A stretch of 64,000 nt of DNA from positions 1-64,000 of the forward strand of contig NZ_MKKA01000006.1 in NCBI RefSeq assembly GCF_001942405.1, read 5' to 3'. A program made the translations under genes and the position numbers. Below the pieces are notes generated by a model. It was not told the origin of the DNA, did not search any database, and was given only the letters and a program-made list of their open reading frames with translations. The DNA comes from Ornithinimicrobium sp. CNJ-824 (GTDB lineage Bacteria; Actinomycetota; Actinomycetes; Actinomycetales; Dermatophilaceae). Positions 37,196 through 54,473 of the stretch are shown in pieces. The first letter of the stretch is position 1, and each line of letters opens with the position of its first letter.

Positions 37196-38103
37196 GGCGC
37201 CAATCTAGGCGACCGGCGCCGCGCCGTCAGGGCCAGCCCGAGCAGGACGACCGCGACGCCGACGGCGGTCAGGAGGGAGAGGTGCTCGTGCAGGACCAGC
37301 ACGCCCAGCACGGTGGCGGTGACCGGCTCGGTGAGCGAGAGCGTGGCGACCGTGCCCGAGGGCAGGACCGCGAGACCCCGCTGGAAAAGGACGTAGGCGA
37401 CCCCCGTGGCGACGAGACCGAGCCACAGCACCATGAGGGCGCCGGGTGCCGTGCCCAGCCACGACAGGTCGGCCCCGGGCAGGACGGGGACCAGCAGCAC
37501 GGCACCGACCCCGAAGAAGGCGGCCATCACCACGATGCCGCGCGCACCACGCAGCAGCAGGGTGCGCGCGGCCACGGTGTAGCCGGCGTAGGAGACGCCC
37601 GCACCCAGGGAGGCCGCGACACCAGGAGGGTCGACGGACCGGTCGGCGACCCCGGCCCCGGCGACGAGGAGGGCGACCCCGACGACCGCGGTGGCGGTCC
37701 CCAGCACCCACCTGCGGCTGGCCCGCTCACCCAGCAGCAGCCCGAGCACCCCCGTGGCCGCAGGGGCGGTGCCCAGGGCCACGACCGTCCCGACGGCCAC
37801 CCCGGCCCGGTCGACGCCGACGAAGAAGAAGGCCTGGTAGGCCGCCACGCACACGCCCCCGAGGAGCATCACGACCCCGAGGGGGAGCCGACCGGGCCGC
37901 GCCCGTCGGGTCGTCGGGCGGCGCAGGGTCGACACCGCCAGGACGGCGAGCACGGCGGCGCCCAGGAGGATGCGCAGCGCGCCCACGGCCACGGGGTCCG
38001 CGCCGTCCGGGCCGAGAGCCCGCGCGGTGCCGGTCGTGCCCCACAGCGCGGCCGCACCTCCCGCCGAGAGCACCGCGGCGGTCGCGCCGGCGTGTCGAGT
38101 CAC
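37192..38103 (-). CDS. EamA/DMT-superfamily transporter
   Basis: A 303-residue protein with ten predicted membrane helices in two EamA repeats (about 10-140 and 155-295). The first contains [26 protein letters not shown], and the second ends in the usual [28 protein letters not shown]. It probably exports small metabolites such as amino acids or nucleosides; the substrate cannot be read. GTG 38103 lies 23 bp after the lhr stop and the stop overlaps the next gene. Confidence 0.9.
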   Translation of the reverse strand: MTRHAGATAAVLSAGGAAALWGTTGTARALGPDGADPVAVGALRILLGAAVLAVLAVSTLRRPTTRRARPGRLPLGVVMLLGGVCVAAYQAFFFVGVDRAGVAVGTVVALGTAPAATGVLGLLLGERASRRWVLGTATAVVGVALLVAGAGVADRSVDPPGVAASLGAGVSYAGYTVAARTLLLRGARGIVVMAAFFGVGAVLLVPVLPGADLSWLGTAPGALMVLWLGLVATGVAYVLFQRGLAVLPSGTVATLSLTEPVTATVLGVLVLHEHLSLLTAVGVAVVLLGLALTARRRSPRLAP

Positions 38104-38126
38104 GGGAGGAGTTCGACCACGGACGT

Positions 38127-43040
<4,914 letters not shown>

Positions 43041-43065
43041 CGGATCACTGTGCCACGGGGAGGTC

Positions 43066-43266
43066 TCAGACCTGGTCGTCGCTCTGCGGGACGAGCCGGC
43101 GACGGGTGGCGGTGACCACCCGGTTGCCGTGCGCACCGGTCACGGGCGGGGGCACCGGACGCTCCATGTCGCGCACCTCGTGGTGGAGCGTGCGGTGCGG
43201 CGGGCGCCACAGCTTCGCGGTCACCAGAAGCTTCTGCCACCAGGCCAGGTCCTGACGAGTGCTCAC
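43066..43266 (-). CDS. small hypothetical protein upstream of lhr
   Basis: A 66-residue frame starting at GTG 43266 behind a strong GGAGGA site. Trp- and Arg-rich (QDLAWWQKLLVTAKLWRPPHR), with no membrane helix. It ends 25 bp before lhr and is probably co-transcribed with it. Not recognised. Confidence 0.5.
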   Translation of the reverse strand: MSTRQDLAWWQKLLVTAKLWRPPHRTLHHEVRDMERPVPPPVTGAHGNRVVTATRRRLVPQSDDQV

Positions 43267-43374
43267 GGGTCTCCTCCACGGTGCGGGTGCGGGCGCGTCC
43301 ATCCTCTCACCCCATGCGCCGGGCGAAAACCTGTGGTGGCCCGCCGACCCGCGGGCCTAGGCTTGCTCCTCGCC

Positions 43375-45327
43375 ATGCGCGACTTCCCTCCCACGGTGAC
43401 GGCCTGGACGGCCCCCGCCGGCACCGCCTCCTCCTCCGACGCCCCGACCACGACGATCGGGGTGCCGGACACGCGCGGGCCGATGCGCCTGCTCTGGTGG
43501 GTGCTGCGGCAGCAGCCGGACCTGATCCTGGCGGCCTGCCTGTGCAGCCTGCTGTGGATGCTCCCCGCGGCCCTGACGCCCTGGGTGCTGGGCCGGGCCC
43601 TCGACGAGGGCGTCCTCGCCGGCGACCAGGAGCGGCTCGTGCTCTGGCTGCTCGTGCTGCTCGTCGTCACCCTCGTCGGCGGCGCGAGCGGGGCCTTCTA
43701 CCACACGGTCGTCGTGCGCTCCTGGCTCGTGGCCTCCTACGGCCAGACCTTCCTGGTGACCCACCAGGGTGCGCGTCTGGGGCACGTGCTGCCCCGGCGG
43801 GCGGCCACGGGCGAGGTCCTCAGCGTCAACGGCAGCGACGGCGAGCAGCTGGGCCACTTCGTCGAGATCGTCTCCCGGCTCGTCGGCAACGTCGCGGCCT
43901 ACGCGCTGGTCGCCGTCATCGTCCTCCAGGTGTCCGTGCCGCTGGGGCTGGTCGTCCTCCTGGTCGCCCCCCTCCTGGTGGTCGTCTCCTCCGTGCTGCT
44001 GCGTCCGCTGTCCGCGGCCCAGACACGGGAGCGGTCCCGCGACTCCGAGCTGACCTCGATGGCCACCGACATCGTCGCCGGGCTGCGCATCCTGCGCGGC
44101 ATCGGCGGCGAGCGCACCTTCGGCGACAACTACGCCCGGCAGAGCCAGCGGGTCCGGCACGCCGGGGTGCGGGCCGGGGCCTGGGGCGCTTTCGTCGAGG
44201 CCGTCGGCGTGCTGCTCTCCGGCCTCTTCGTCGTCGCGCTCATGGTGCTGGGGGTCGACCGGGTGCGGGCGGGCGACCTGCAGGTCGGCGAGCTGGTGAC
44301 CTTCCTGGGCTACGCCCTCTTCCTGGTCCAGCCCATCCGGGTGGTCTTCGAGGCCGCCCAGCAGCTGACCCGGTCGGTCGTGGCGGCCCGCCGCACCGTA
44401 GGCGTCCTGGGGACCCCGGACCCCTGGCCGCGCCGGGAGCGGGCTCCCCAGGAGCAGCTCGACCGGCTCGGCCGGGGCGAGCTGGTCGACACCGCCTCCG
44501 GGCTGCGGGTGCGGCCCGGCCGGCTGACGATGGTGGTCGCCGCCGTGCCCGACGACGCCGCCGCCCTGGCCGACCGGCTCGGCCGCTACCTGCCCGCCAC
44601 CGACGGGGTCCCCGAGGAGGACGACGAGGAGACCGGCGGGGGCCGGCGGGCCCGCACGCTGGCCCGGCGGGAGAGGGAGGTCGCCCGGGCCGACCTGGAG
44701 CGCTCCGACGAGGAGCTGGCGCAGGGTCCCTGGGGGGTGACCCTGGGCGGGGTCGACCTGGCCGAGCTGCCGCTGGAGCAGGTGCGTCGCCTCGTGCTCG
44801 TCAGCGACACCGGCGCGCAGGTGTTCTCCGGGACCCTGCAGGAGGCGGTCGACCCGCACGCCCGGCTGGACCACGCGGCCGCCGAGGCCGCACTGCGGGC
44901 GGCGGCCGCCGAGGACGTCTACGACGTGCTGCCGGGAGGGTGGCAGGGCCGGCTCGACGAGCGCGGCCGCGGCCTGTCCGGCGGGCAGCGGCAGCGGCTG
45001 GTCCTGGCCCGGGCCCTGGCCGCCGACGCCCCGGTGCTCGTGCTCGTGGAGCCGACCTCCGCGGTGGACGCCCACACGGAGGCCCTCGTCGCCGGACGCC
45101 TGCCGGACCACCGACGCGGCCGGACCACCGTGGTCGTCACCGCCTCGCCGCTGCTGCTGCACCACGCCGACGAGGTGGCCCTCCTCGACCACGGCCGGGT
45201 GGTGGCCACCGGCACCCACGAGGAGCTCGTCGCCGGGCACGAGGGCTACCGGCGCACCGTGCTGCGTGGCGACCCCGCAGACGTCCCGGCCACCGTTCCC
45301 GCGGCGACCCCGCAGGAGGCGCCGTGA
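43375..45327 (+). CDS. ABC exporter half-transporter with degenerate nucleotide-binding domain
   Basis: A 650-residue type I ABC exporter half: six membrane helices in about 45-320, then an NBD. The NBD has lost its own ATP site: the Walker A region reads VVAAVPDDAAALADRL with no GxxGxGKS, and Walker B is VLVLVEPTS with Val for Asp. The signature LSGGQRQR is intact. It can therefore only complete an ATP site of a partner, which is the next gene. A charged insert (EEDDEETGGGRRARTLARRE) lies in the NBD. A TAGGCT element at 43358 precedes ATG 43375 with a short leader. The substrate is unknown, perhaps a lipid or drug. Confidence 0.9.
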   Translation: MRDFPPTVTAWTAPAGTASSSDAPTTTIGVPDTRGPMRLLWWVLRQQPDLILAACLCSLLWMLPAALTPWVLGRALDEGVLAGDQERLVLWLLVLLVVTLVGGASGAFYHTVVVRSWLVASYGQTFLVTHQGARLGHVLPRRAATGEVLSVNGSDGEQLGHFVEIVSRLVGNVAAYALVAVIVLQVSVPLGLVVLLVAPLLVVVSSVLLRPLSAAQTRERSRDSELTSMATDIVAGLRILRGIGGERTFGDNYARQSQRVRHAGVRAGAWGAFVEAVGVLLSGLFVVALMVLGVDRVRAGDLQVGELVTFLGYALFLVQPIRVVFEAAQQLTRSVVAARRTVGVLGTPDPWPRRERAPQEQLDRLGRGELVDTASGLRVRPGRLTMVVAAVPDDAAALADRLGRYLPATDGVPEEDDEETGGGRRARTLARREREVARADLERSDEELAQGPWGVTLGGVDLAELPLEQVRRLVLVSDTGAQVFSGTLQEAVDPHARLDHAAAEAALRAAAAEDVYDVLPGGWQGRLDERGRGLSGGQRQRLVLARALAADAPVLVLVEPTSAVDAHTEALVAGRLPDHRRGRTTVVVTASPLLLHHADEVALLDHGRVVATGTHEELVAGHEGYRRTVLRGDPADVPATVPAATPQEAP

Positions 45328-47265
45328 GCACCACCCCCGCCCCGTCGTCGGACCGGGCAGCCACCTGGGCGGACCGGCGCGAGGACGGTCCGGCGGTGCC
45401 GCAGGCCCTGCAGCCGCCGCCCCCGGGATCGGCCAGCCTGCGGGAGCGCCACCGGGCGCTGTGGCAGCGGCACGACCTGCGACGCCGGCGGGCCGAGGAG
45501 CACCTGGTCACGGCCCTGTCGCCGGAGCGGGGCCTGCCGGTGGCGCCGACGCGACCGTGCTGCGCTACCTGGCCGGCCTGCTGCGCGCGCGGGCGCCCCT
45601 CTTCCTGCTCGTCGTGCTCGCCAACGGCCTGGCCGCGGCCGCGGCCCTCGCCGTGCCGCTGCTGCTCGGGCGGCTCGTCGACGCGGTCGTGGACGCCGGG
45701 GGCGCCCCGTCCTCCTCGACCGTCGGCACCTTCGCCGCGGTCGTCACCGGGGTCCTCGTGGCGCAGGCCGTGCTGACCCACCTGGCCAAGTGGCTGGCCT
45801 CGGTGCTGGGCCAGGACGTGCTGGCCCAGGCCCGTGAGCACGTCGTGCGCGCCGTCCTGCGGCTGCCGCTGGGCACGGTCGAGTCGACCGGCACCGGCGA
45901 CCTCGTCACCCGGGTCACCCGGGACGTCGCGTCCATGAGCCGGGCGGTGCGCTGGGCCCTGCCCGAGTTCGTCATCGGCGTGGTCACCCTGGGGCTGACC
46001 GTCGTGGCGATGGTGGTCAACTCCTGGCTGCTGGCCCTGCCCACCCTGGTCACCGCCACCCTGTCCCTGGAGCAGGTGCGCCGCTACCTGCGCCGGCGCC
46101 CGCGGCATACCTGCTCGAGGGCGCCACCTACAGCCGGATCGGCAGCACCCTGACCGAGACCGTCGAGGGGGCCCGGACCGTCGAGGCCCTCGGGCTGCAG
46201 GAGGAACGTCGCCGGGCGGCACGGGACGACGTGGAGGTCAGCGCCGAGGCCGAGCGCTACGGGCTGGTCCTGCGCAACGTGCTCTTCGTCGTCATGGACC
46301 TGGCCTTCTCCCTGCCCCGGGTCGTCACCCTGGGGATCGGGGCCCTGCTCTACACCCGGGGGGTGGTCACCCTCGGGCAGATCACCGCGGCGATGCTCTA
46401 CATCGAGACCTTCTACGGGCCCTTCGACCGGCTCGTCGGGGTCGTCGACGAGCTGCAGGTGGGGATCGCCTCCACGACGCGGCTGCTGGGGATCGCCGAG
46501 GTCCCGCCCGACCGCACCCCGGGGACGGAGCGCCCCGACGGGGAGGAGCTCACCGGCCGCGACCTGCGCTACGCCTACCGCGAGGGCGAGGACGTGCTGC
46601 ACGGCGTCGACCTGGCGCTGCGGCCCGGCGAGCGGCTGGCGGTCGTCGGCCCCTCCGGGTCGGGCAAGTCCACCCTGGGCCGGCTGCTCGCGGGCATCCA
46701 CGCCCCGCGGACCGGCTCGGTCACCGTCGGCGGGGTGGACCTGGTCGCCCTGCCCCTGGAGGAGCTGCGCCGCCGGGTGGCCCTGGTCACCCAGGAGCAC
46801 CACGTCTTCCGCGGCACGGTGCGCGACAACGTCGCCCTCGCGCGGGAGGACGCCGACGACGAGGAGGTATGGCGTGCGCTGGCCACCGTGGACGCCGCCG
46901 CCTGGGTCCGGGCCCTGCCGGCCGGGCTGGGGACCGTGCTCGGGTCCGGGCACCACGTGCTGACCCCCGGCCAGGCGCAGCAGGTCGCCCTGGCCCGGCT
47001 TCTCCTGGCCGACCCCCACACGCTCATCCTCGACGAGGCGACCAGCCTCATCGACCCGCGCACCGCCCGCCACCTCGAGGGCTCGATGCACGCGCTGCTC
47101 ACCGGCCGCACGGTCGTGGCGATCGCCCACCGGCTCCACACCGCGCACGACGCCGACCGGATCGCGGTCGTCCAGGACGGGCGCATCGTCGAGCTGGGCA
47201 GCCACGACGAGCTCGTCGCCGCCGAGGGGGAGTACGCCGCCCTCTGGCGCGCCTGGACCAGCTGA
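45324..47265 (+). CDS. ABC exporter half-transporter, partner with active ATP site (two frameshifts)
   Basis: Second half of the exporter. After a soluble Arg-rich N-terminus there are six membrane helices and an NBD with normal Walker A VGPSGSGKST and Walker B LILDEATS, but a degraded signature LTPGQAQQ. It complements the upstream subunit, so the heterodimer would have one good site and one dead site. Breaks lie near 45543 (GLPV then GADATVLRYLAGL) and near 46096 (RRYLRRAP then AAYLLEGATYSRIG); each needs one extra G. About 647 residues after correction. GTG 45324 overlaps the upstream stop as GTGA. Confidence 0.9.
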
Positions 47266-47324
47266 ACCGGCCCCGGCGCGGCGGCCCCGTGGGAGGAGGC
47301 GGCGGGTGACGAGGACGGCCGGGG

Positions 47325-49169
47325 TCAGTCGCCCGAGGACAGCTTGCCCAGGGTGCGCGGCCGGAGCCGGTCGTCGGCCTTCTGCCGTAGCCGGCGCGGG
47401 CTCAGCCCGTGCTGCTCGTTGTAGCCCTCCACGACCGCCGCGCGCAGCGCCAGGGCCGTGGCGCGCGGGTGGTCGCCGTCCTCGAGGACGGTGTCGACCA
47501 GGCCCTGGGCGCGCAGGTCGTCGGCCGAGGCCTTCATCGTCTCCAGCGTCATCGCCACCTGCTCGACCGAGGGGTTGGCCACGTTGTAGAGGATCGTGGC
47601 GGTCGAGCGCGGCTCGGAGACGAAGCCGAGCGCGCTGTCGAACATCACCGTGTGCCGGCCGAACGGGGTCGTGGCCAGCCCGCCGCCGCTGCCCATCGCC
47701 CCGGTGATGACCGCGACGGTCGGGTAGGGGTGCGAGGCGGCCCGCTTGATGCACTGGGCGATGGCCCGTGACTGGCCGCGCCGTTCGGCCGCCATCGTCG
47801 GCAGCGCACCCAGCGTGTCGGTGAGGAAGACGACCGGCAGCTCCCACCGCTCGGCCGCGTCCATCATCCGCACGGCGTACTCGTAGTCCTCCGGGCCCGG
47901 GTTGGGCGGGCGCTTGCCCACGTAGTCCCCGCTGATCCGGTAGGACGGCTGGTCGCCGACCACCATGAAGGAGTGGTCCCCGATCGTGGCCAGCGCGGCC
48001 ACGACGTGCGGGTAGATCGTGTCCTCGTCGAAGCGCACGTGGTTGTAGAACGGCACCGCCGAGTCGAAGACCGTGCGCAGCAGGAACTCGGTGTCCAGCC
48101 GGCCGGCCCCGGCGGCGATCTCGTTGTAGCGGGCGAGCAGGGTCTCCCCGGCCGTCGCGCGGCCCCGGTCGCGGCGGTCCCGGGGCAGGTGGACCCGACG
48201 CTCGACGACCTGACGGTCCCACAGCGCGGCCGAGAAGCCCTCCGGCCCCACGGCGATCTCCCGGCCGGTGCCCTCGGTGCCCCGGTCGTCGGCCCGGCGC
48301 CGGTCGCGGATGCGGGAGGTGGAGCGGCCCGCCGCGAACAGCCGGGTGAGCAGCTCGACCAGCTCGTCGACGTCCTTGACGAGGACGTCGACGTTGCGGT
48401 CCAGGTAGTTGGCCTCGGCGCTCTGCAGGCCCCGGGGGACCTCCTTGCCCTCGAAGGTCTCGATGACCCGCCGCCCGGCGAACCCGTAGTCGGTGCCCTC
48501 CAGGGCGACGATGAGGTCCGCGGCGGGGACGGCGCTGGCCGACATGCCGCCCCACACCTGGCCCGCCAGCACGCTGACGTAGGGCCGGTTGGTCGTGTGC
48601 TGGAACTTGTTGGCCGCCGCGGCCATCCGCTGCATCTGGATCAGGCCCAGCACGTTCTCGTGCTGGCGCACCCCGGAGGAGGCCCCCATGCTCACCAGCG
48701 GCAGCTTCTCGCGCTCGGCCAGCTCGGCGGCCTGCACGAACTTCTCGCCCGCGACCTCGCCGAGGGACCCGGCGAAGAAGGCCCAGTCGACGACGTAGAC
48801 GACGGCCCGCTGGCCCCCGAAGTGCCCGATGCCGAACTTCGCCGACTCGGTGGATCCGCTGCGTGCCTCGGCGCTGGTGAGCTTGTCCGTGTAGCGCTCG
48901 ATCGTGTCCCCGACCCGGCGCTGGAGCCCGATGAGGTCGTCGACGACCCGCAGGTGCCCGTAGCGCTCCTGCAGCCCCACGGCCTCGATGAAGGCGCGGA
49001 CGGCCTCCGTCGGGTTCAGGCCCGGGCGCCGCTCGAAGAGCGAGGCCAGGGTGCGGGCGGGGCGGGGCCGCAGGTCGAGCAGGTCGGGCGTGACGCCACC
49101 GTCGCCGGTGACGTAGTCGTCGTGGAGGTCGTGGTCCTCGCCGTGGTCGGGGCGGCCCGGATCGCGCAT
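47325..49169 (-). CDS. fused AccD/AccA-type acyl-CoA carboxyltransferase
   Basis: A 614-residue protein with both carboxyltransferase halves in one chain. The N-terminal half (about 60-290) is AccD-like (GEVAGEKFVQAAELAEREKLPLV, ASSGVRQHENVLGL, GQVWGGMSASAV). The C-terminal half (about 340-580) is AccA-like (GDYVGKRPPNPGPEDYEYAVRM, TGAMGSGGGLATTPFGR). The zinc-ribbon cysteines of classical AccD are absent. It would transfer carboxyl from BCCP to acetyl-CoA or another acyl-CoA, possibly with the AccA3 protein of this window. A TAGCCT element 7 nt before ATG 49169 supports the start. Confidence 0.87.
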   Translation of the reverse strand: MRDPGRPDHGEDHDLHDDYVTGDGGVTPDLLDLRPRPARTLASLFERRPGLNPTEAVRAFIEAVGLQERYGHLRVVDDLIGLQRRVGDTIERYTDKLTSAEARSGSTESAKFGIGHFGGQRAVVYVVDWAFFAGSLGEVAGEKFVQAAELAEREKLPLVSMGASSGVRQHENVLGLIQMQRMAAAANKFQHTTNRPYVSVLAGQVWGGMSASAVPAADLIVALEGTDYGFAGRRVIETFEGKEVPRGLQSAEANYLDRNVDVLVKDVDELVELLTRLFAAGRSTSRIRDRRRADDRGTEGTGREIAVGPEGFSAALWDRQVVERRVHLPRDRRDRGRATAGETLLARYNEIAAGAGRLDTEFLLRTVFDSAVPFYNHVRFDEDTIYPHVVAALATIGDHSFMVVGDQPSYRISGDYVGKRPPNPGPEDYEYAVRMMDAAERWELPVVFLTDTLGALPTMAAERRGQSRAIAQCIKRAASHPYPTVAVITGAMGSGGGLATTPFGRHTVMFDSALGFVSEPRSTATILYNVANPSVEQVAMTLETMKASADDLRAQGLVDTVLEDGDHPRATALALRAAVVEGYNEQHGLSPRRLRQKADDRLRPRTLGKLSSGD

Positions 49170-49176
49170 TCCACGC

Positions 49177-49182
49177 AGGCTA
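49177..49182 (-). promoter_or_regulatory. -10 element of the fused carboxyltransferase gene (leaderless)
   Basis: TAGCCT on the minus strand, 7-nt spacer, ATG 49169. Confidence 0.5.
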
Positions 49183-49228
49183 GCAGCGGGCGACGGACCC
49201 TACTGACAGGTAACGGGCCGGCCCCGGC

Positions 49229-49234
49229 GATAAT
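49229..49234 (+). promoter_or_regulatory. -10 element of the AEC transporter gene
   Basis: GATAAT, 7-nt spacer, ATG 49242; it departs from TANNNT only at the first base. Confidence 0.4.
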
Positions 49235-49241
49235 GCCCGGC

Positions 49242-50167
49242 ATGGCGGCCGTCCTCCAGGGCTTCTGGCTGATCGCGGCGGTCGTCGCGGTCGGCTGGCT
49301 GCTCGCGCACACGCGCCTCTTCGGCCGCACCGAGCAGCAGGTGCTCGCCCGGCTCACCTTCTGGGTCGCTCGCCCGCCCTGCTCTTCCTCGTCGTCGCCG
49401 ACGCCGACGTGGGCGTCATCTTCTCCGGCTTCCTCGTCGCGACGGTGGCCGGCGTGGTGGTGACGGCGGCGGCATACCTCCTCCTGGCCCGGGTGGTGCT
49501 GCGCCGCAGCCTGACCCACGCCCTCATGGGCGGGATGAGCGTGAGCTACGTCAACTCCAACAACCTGGGGCTGCCGATCGCGATCTACGTGCTGGGCGAC
49601 CCGTCCTGGTCGGCGCCGATCATCCTCATGCAGCTGCTCGTCCTGCAGCCGGCCTGGCTGGCGGCGCTGGACGCCAGCCAGTCCGGCCGGGTGTCGGTGG
49701 GGCGGCTGCTGCGCTCCCCGGTCACCAACCCGCTGACGATCGGCAGCCTGCTCGGCCTCGCGGTGGCGCTGTCGGGGGTGAGCCTGCCGCCCGTCGTCCG
49801 CGGGCCGGCCGAGCTGGTCGGCGGCCTGGCGATCCCGGGGATGCTGCTGGCGTTCGGCATCTCGCTGCGCCTGTCCCCAGTGCCGCGCGGGCGGGACAAC
49901 CTCGCCGAGCTGGGGGCCGTCGTCCTGCTCAAGCTCGGGCTCATGCCCGCCGTCGCCGGCCTGGTCGCCGGCCCCCTCATGGGCCTGCCCGGCCCCGAGG
50001 TGCTGGCCGTGGTGGTCATGTCCACGCTGCCCACGGCGCAGAACGTCTTCGTGCTGGCGGTGGCCTACGGGCGGGGCGAGGACATCGCGCGGGACAGCGT
50101 CTTCGCTACCACCGTGCTGGCGGCGCCGGCGATGGTGCTGGTCGTGGCGCTGCTCGGCGGTGGGTAG
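49242..50167 (+). CDS. AEC (auxin efflux carrier) family transporter (frameshifted)
   Basis: About 308 residues after correction, with ten predicted membrane helices. The family features are the conserved MSVSYVNSNNLGLPIAIYVLGD segment in helix 4 and TLPTAQNVFVLAVAYGRGEDIARDSVF near the end. These carriers export organic anions such as malate or malonate, or amino acids. The frame breaks near 49369: LARLTFWVA continues as SPALLFLVVADADVGVIF when one C is added. Its stop codon overlaps the -10 element of the next gene. Confidence 0.9.
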
Positions 50168-50170
50168 GCT
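50165..50170 (+). promoter_or_regulatory. -10 element of the DUF3046 gene (leaderless)
   Basis: TAGGCT, 6-nt spacer, GTG 50177. Its first bases are the TAG stop of the AEC gene. Confidence 0.5.
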
Positions 50171-50176
50171 GACGGG

Positions 50177-50401
50177 GTGCGGTTGAGCGAGTTCTGGGCC
50201 CTGATGGAGCAGGAGTTCGGGCAGGGGTATGCCGCGCTCGTCGCCCAGGACCAGGCCCTGGGATCGCTGGGCAGCCGGACGGTCGAGCAGGCGCTCGCCG
50301 ACGGCGAACCCGTCCGGCAGGTGTGGCGGGCCGTGGTCAACGACCTCGACGTGCCGCCCGAGCACCACCACCTGCCCGACCGCCGGCGGAGCCGTTCCTA
50401 G
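50177..50401 (+). CDS. DUF3046 protein
   Basis: A 74-residue DUF3046 protein (MRLSEFWALMEQEFGQGYAA, ending VWRAVVNDLDVPPEHH). This small family occurs between clgR and recA in most actinobacteria and has no known function. Here it is 15 kb from clgR and 4 kb before recA. The GTG start is fixed by the family consensus and by the promoter spacing. Its stop overlaps the convergent gene by 4 bp. Confidence 0.9.
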   Translation: MRLSEFWALMEQEFGQGYAALVAQDQALGSLGSRTVEQALADGEPVRQVWRAVVNDLDVPPEHHHLPDRRRSRS

Positions 50402-50880
50402 GTCGGGGCTTCGTCCTGCCGCGGTGCGTCCGCGGCGGCGTCCCCCATGGGCGGGTCGCCGGCCAGCCCCCCGGAGACCGCCAGCCTGATCCGCCCGATC
50501 ATCTCCTGCTCCTCGGGCGCGACGCCGTCGGAGGCCTGCGCGACCCGGTCGGCCGCGGCCAGGACCACGTCCCGGTAGCCCTCCGCCTGGGCGGGCGCCT
50601 TGGCCCTCAGCACGTCGACGGCCCGGGACAGCTCGTCGAGGACGGTCCGCTCGACCTCCTCGGGCGACCCCGTGACCGGCGTGGGGAAGCCGCCCTCGCG
50701 GAGCAGCTCCTGCACGCCGGGCGGGGCCTCCTGGAAGGCCCTGGACCCGGCCATCGACTCCTTGAACATCGCCAGGAAACCGGGGTCGGAGCGGGAGACC
50801 AGGGCGATGGCACCGAAGGCGGAGCGCTTGACCAGCGCCTGCTCGTCCTCGGTCAGGGCGGTGCTGGGGGTATCGGTCAT
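50398..50880 (-). CDS. hypothetical helical protein downstream of lysC-asd
   Basis: A 160-residue acidic, all-helical soluble protein, not recognised with confidence. The middle (AFGAIALVSRSDPGFLAMFKES, RDVVLAAADRVAQASDGVAPEEQ) has the look of TerB-like or small actinobacterial helical proteins. No cysteine and no membrane segment. It lies 31 bp after asd on the same strand and may share its transcript. Confidence 0.72.
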   Translation of the reverse strand: MTDTPSTALTEDEQALVKRSAFGAIALVSRSDPGFLAMFKESMAGSRAFQEAPPGVQELLREGGFPTPVTGSPEEVERTVLDELSRAVDVLRAKAPAQAEGYRDVVLAAADRVAQASDGVAPEEQEMIGRIRLAVSGGLAGDPPMGDAAADAPRQDEAPT

Positions 50881-50911
50881 GCTCCCACTGTGGCCGCCCG
50901 CAGCACCGTTG

Positions 50912-54215
<3,304 letters not shown>

Positions 54216-54222
54216 ACGACAC

Positions 54223-54228
54223 AGTGTA
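54223..54228 (-). promoter_or_regulatory. -10 element of the YwiC-like gene (leaderless)
   Basis: TACACT on the minus strand, 7-nt spacer, ATG 54215. Confidence 0.5.
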
Positions 54229-54271
54229 GTGAGGCGACGTGGCCCGGACACGCGCAGGAGGTTCGCCCGGT

Positions 54272-54287
54272 TCGTACAGACTTTCGA
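54272..54287 (+). promoter_or_regulatory. LexA (SOS) box-like site at the distal recA promoter
   Basis: TCGTACAGACTTTCGA matches the mycobacterial-type box TCGAAC-N4-GTTCGA at 10 of 12 positions. TACGCT (54289-54294), a -10-like hexamer, starts 2 bp after it, so LexA bound here would block that promoter. Confidence 0.55.
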
Positions 54288-54355
54288 CTACGCTCGTCCC
54301 CATGGTCCTCCCGACGGAGGCGGTCGCCACAGGGTATGGCGTGGGCGTGCGGGTC

Positions 54356-54377
54356 TGTCGGTGGCGGCACCTAGCGT
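54356..54377 (+). promoter_or_regulatory. PafBC-type (RecA-independent DNA-damage) promoter of recA
   Basis: TGTCGGTG (54356-54363), 8 nt, TAGCGT (54372-54377), giving a leader of about 90 nt before ATG 54474. Same half-site and spacing as in front of clgR, and the same two-promoter plan as mycobacterial recA. Confidence 0.7.
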
Positions 54378-54473
54378 CTGACAGGACACGGGACGAGACC
54401 CCCGCGAGGGGGCGGCGGCCGGAGGTCGGTCGAAGGCAGGCGCGCCCACCACGAGCAACGAAGGAGCACGGAC

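Noticed and set aside
47268..47325. CCCCGGC ... GCCGGGG as a terminator between the ABC and carboxyltransferase genes
   Set aside because: Only 7 bp with a loop of about 40 nt in very GC-rich DNA; not distinguishable from chance.
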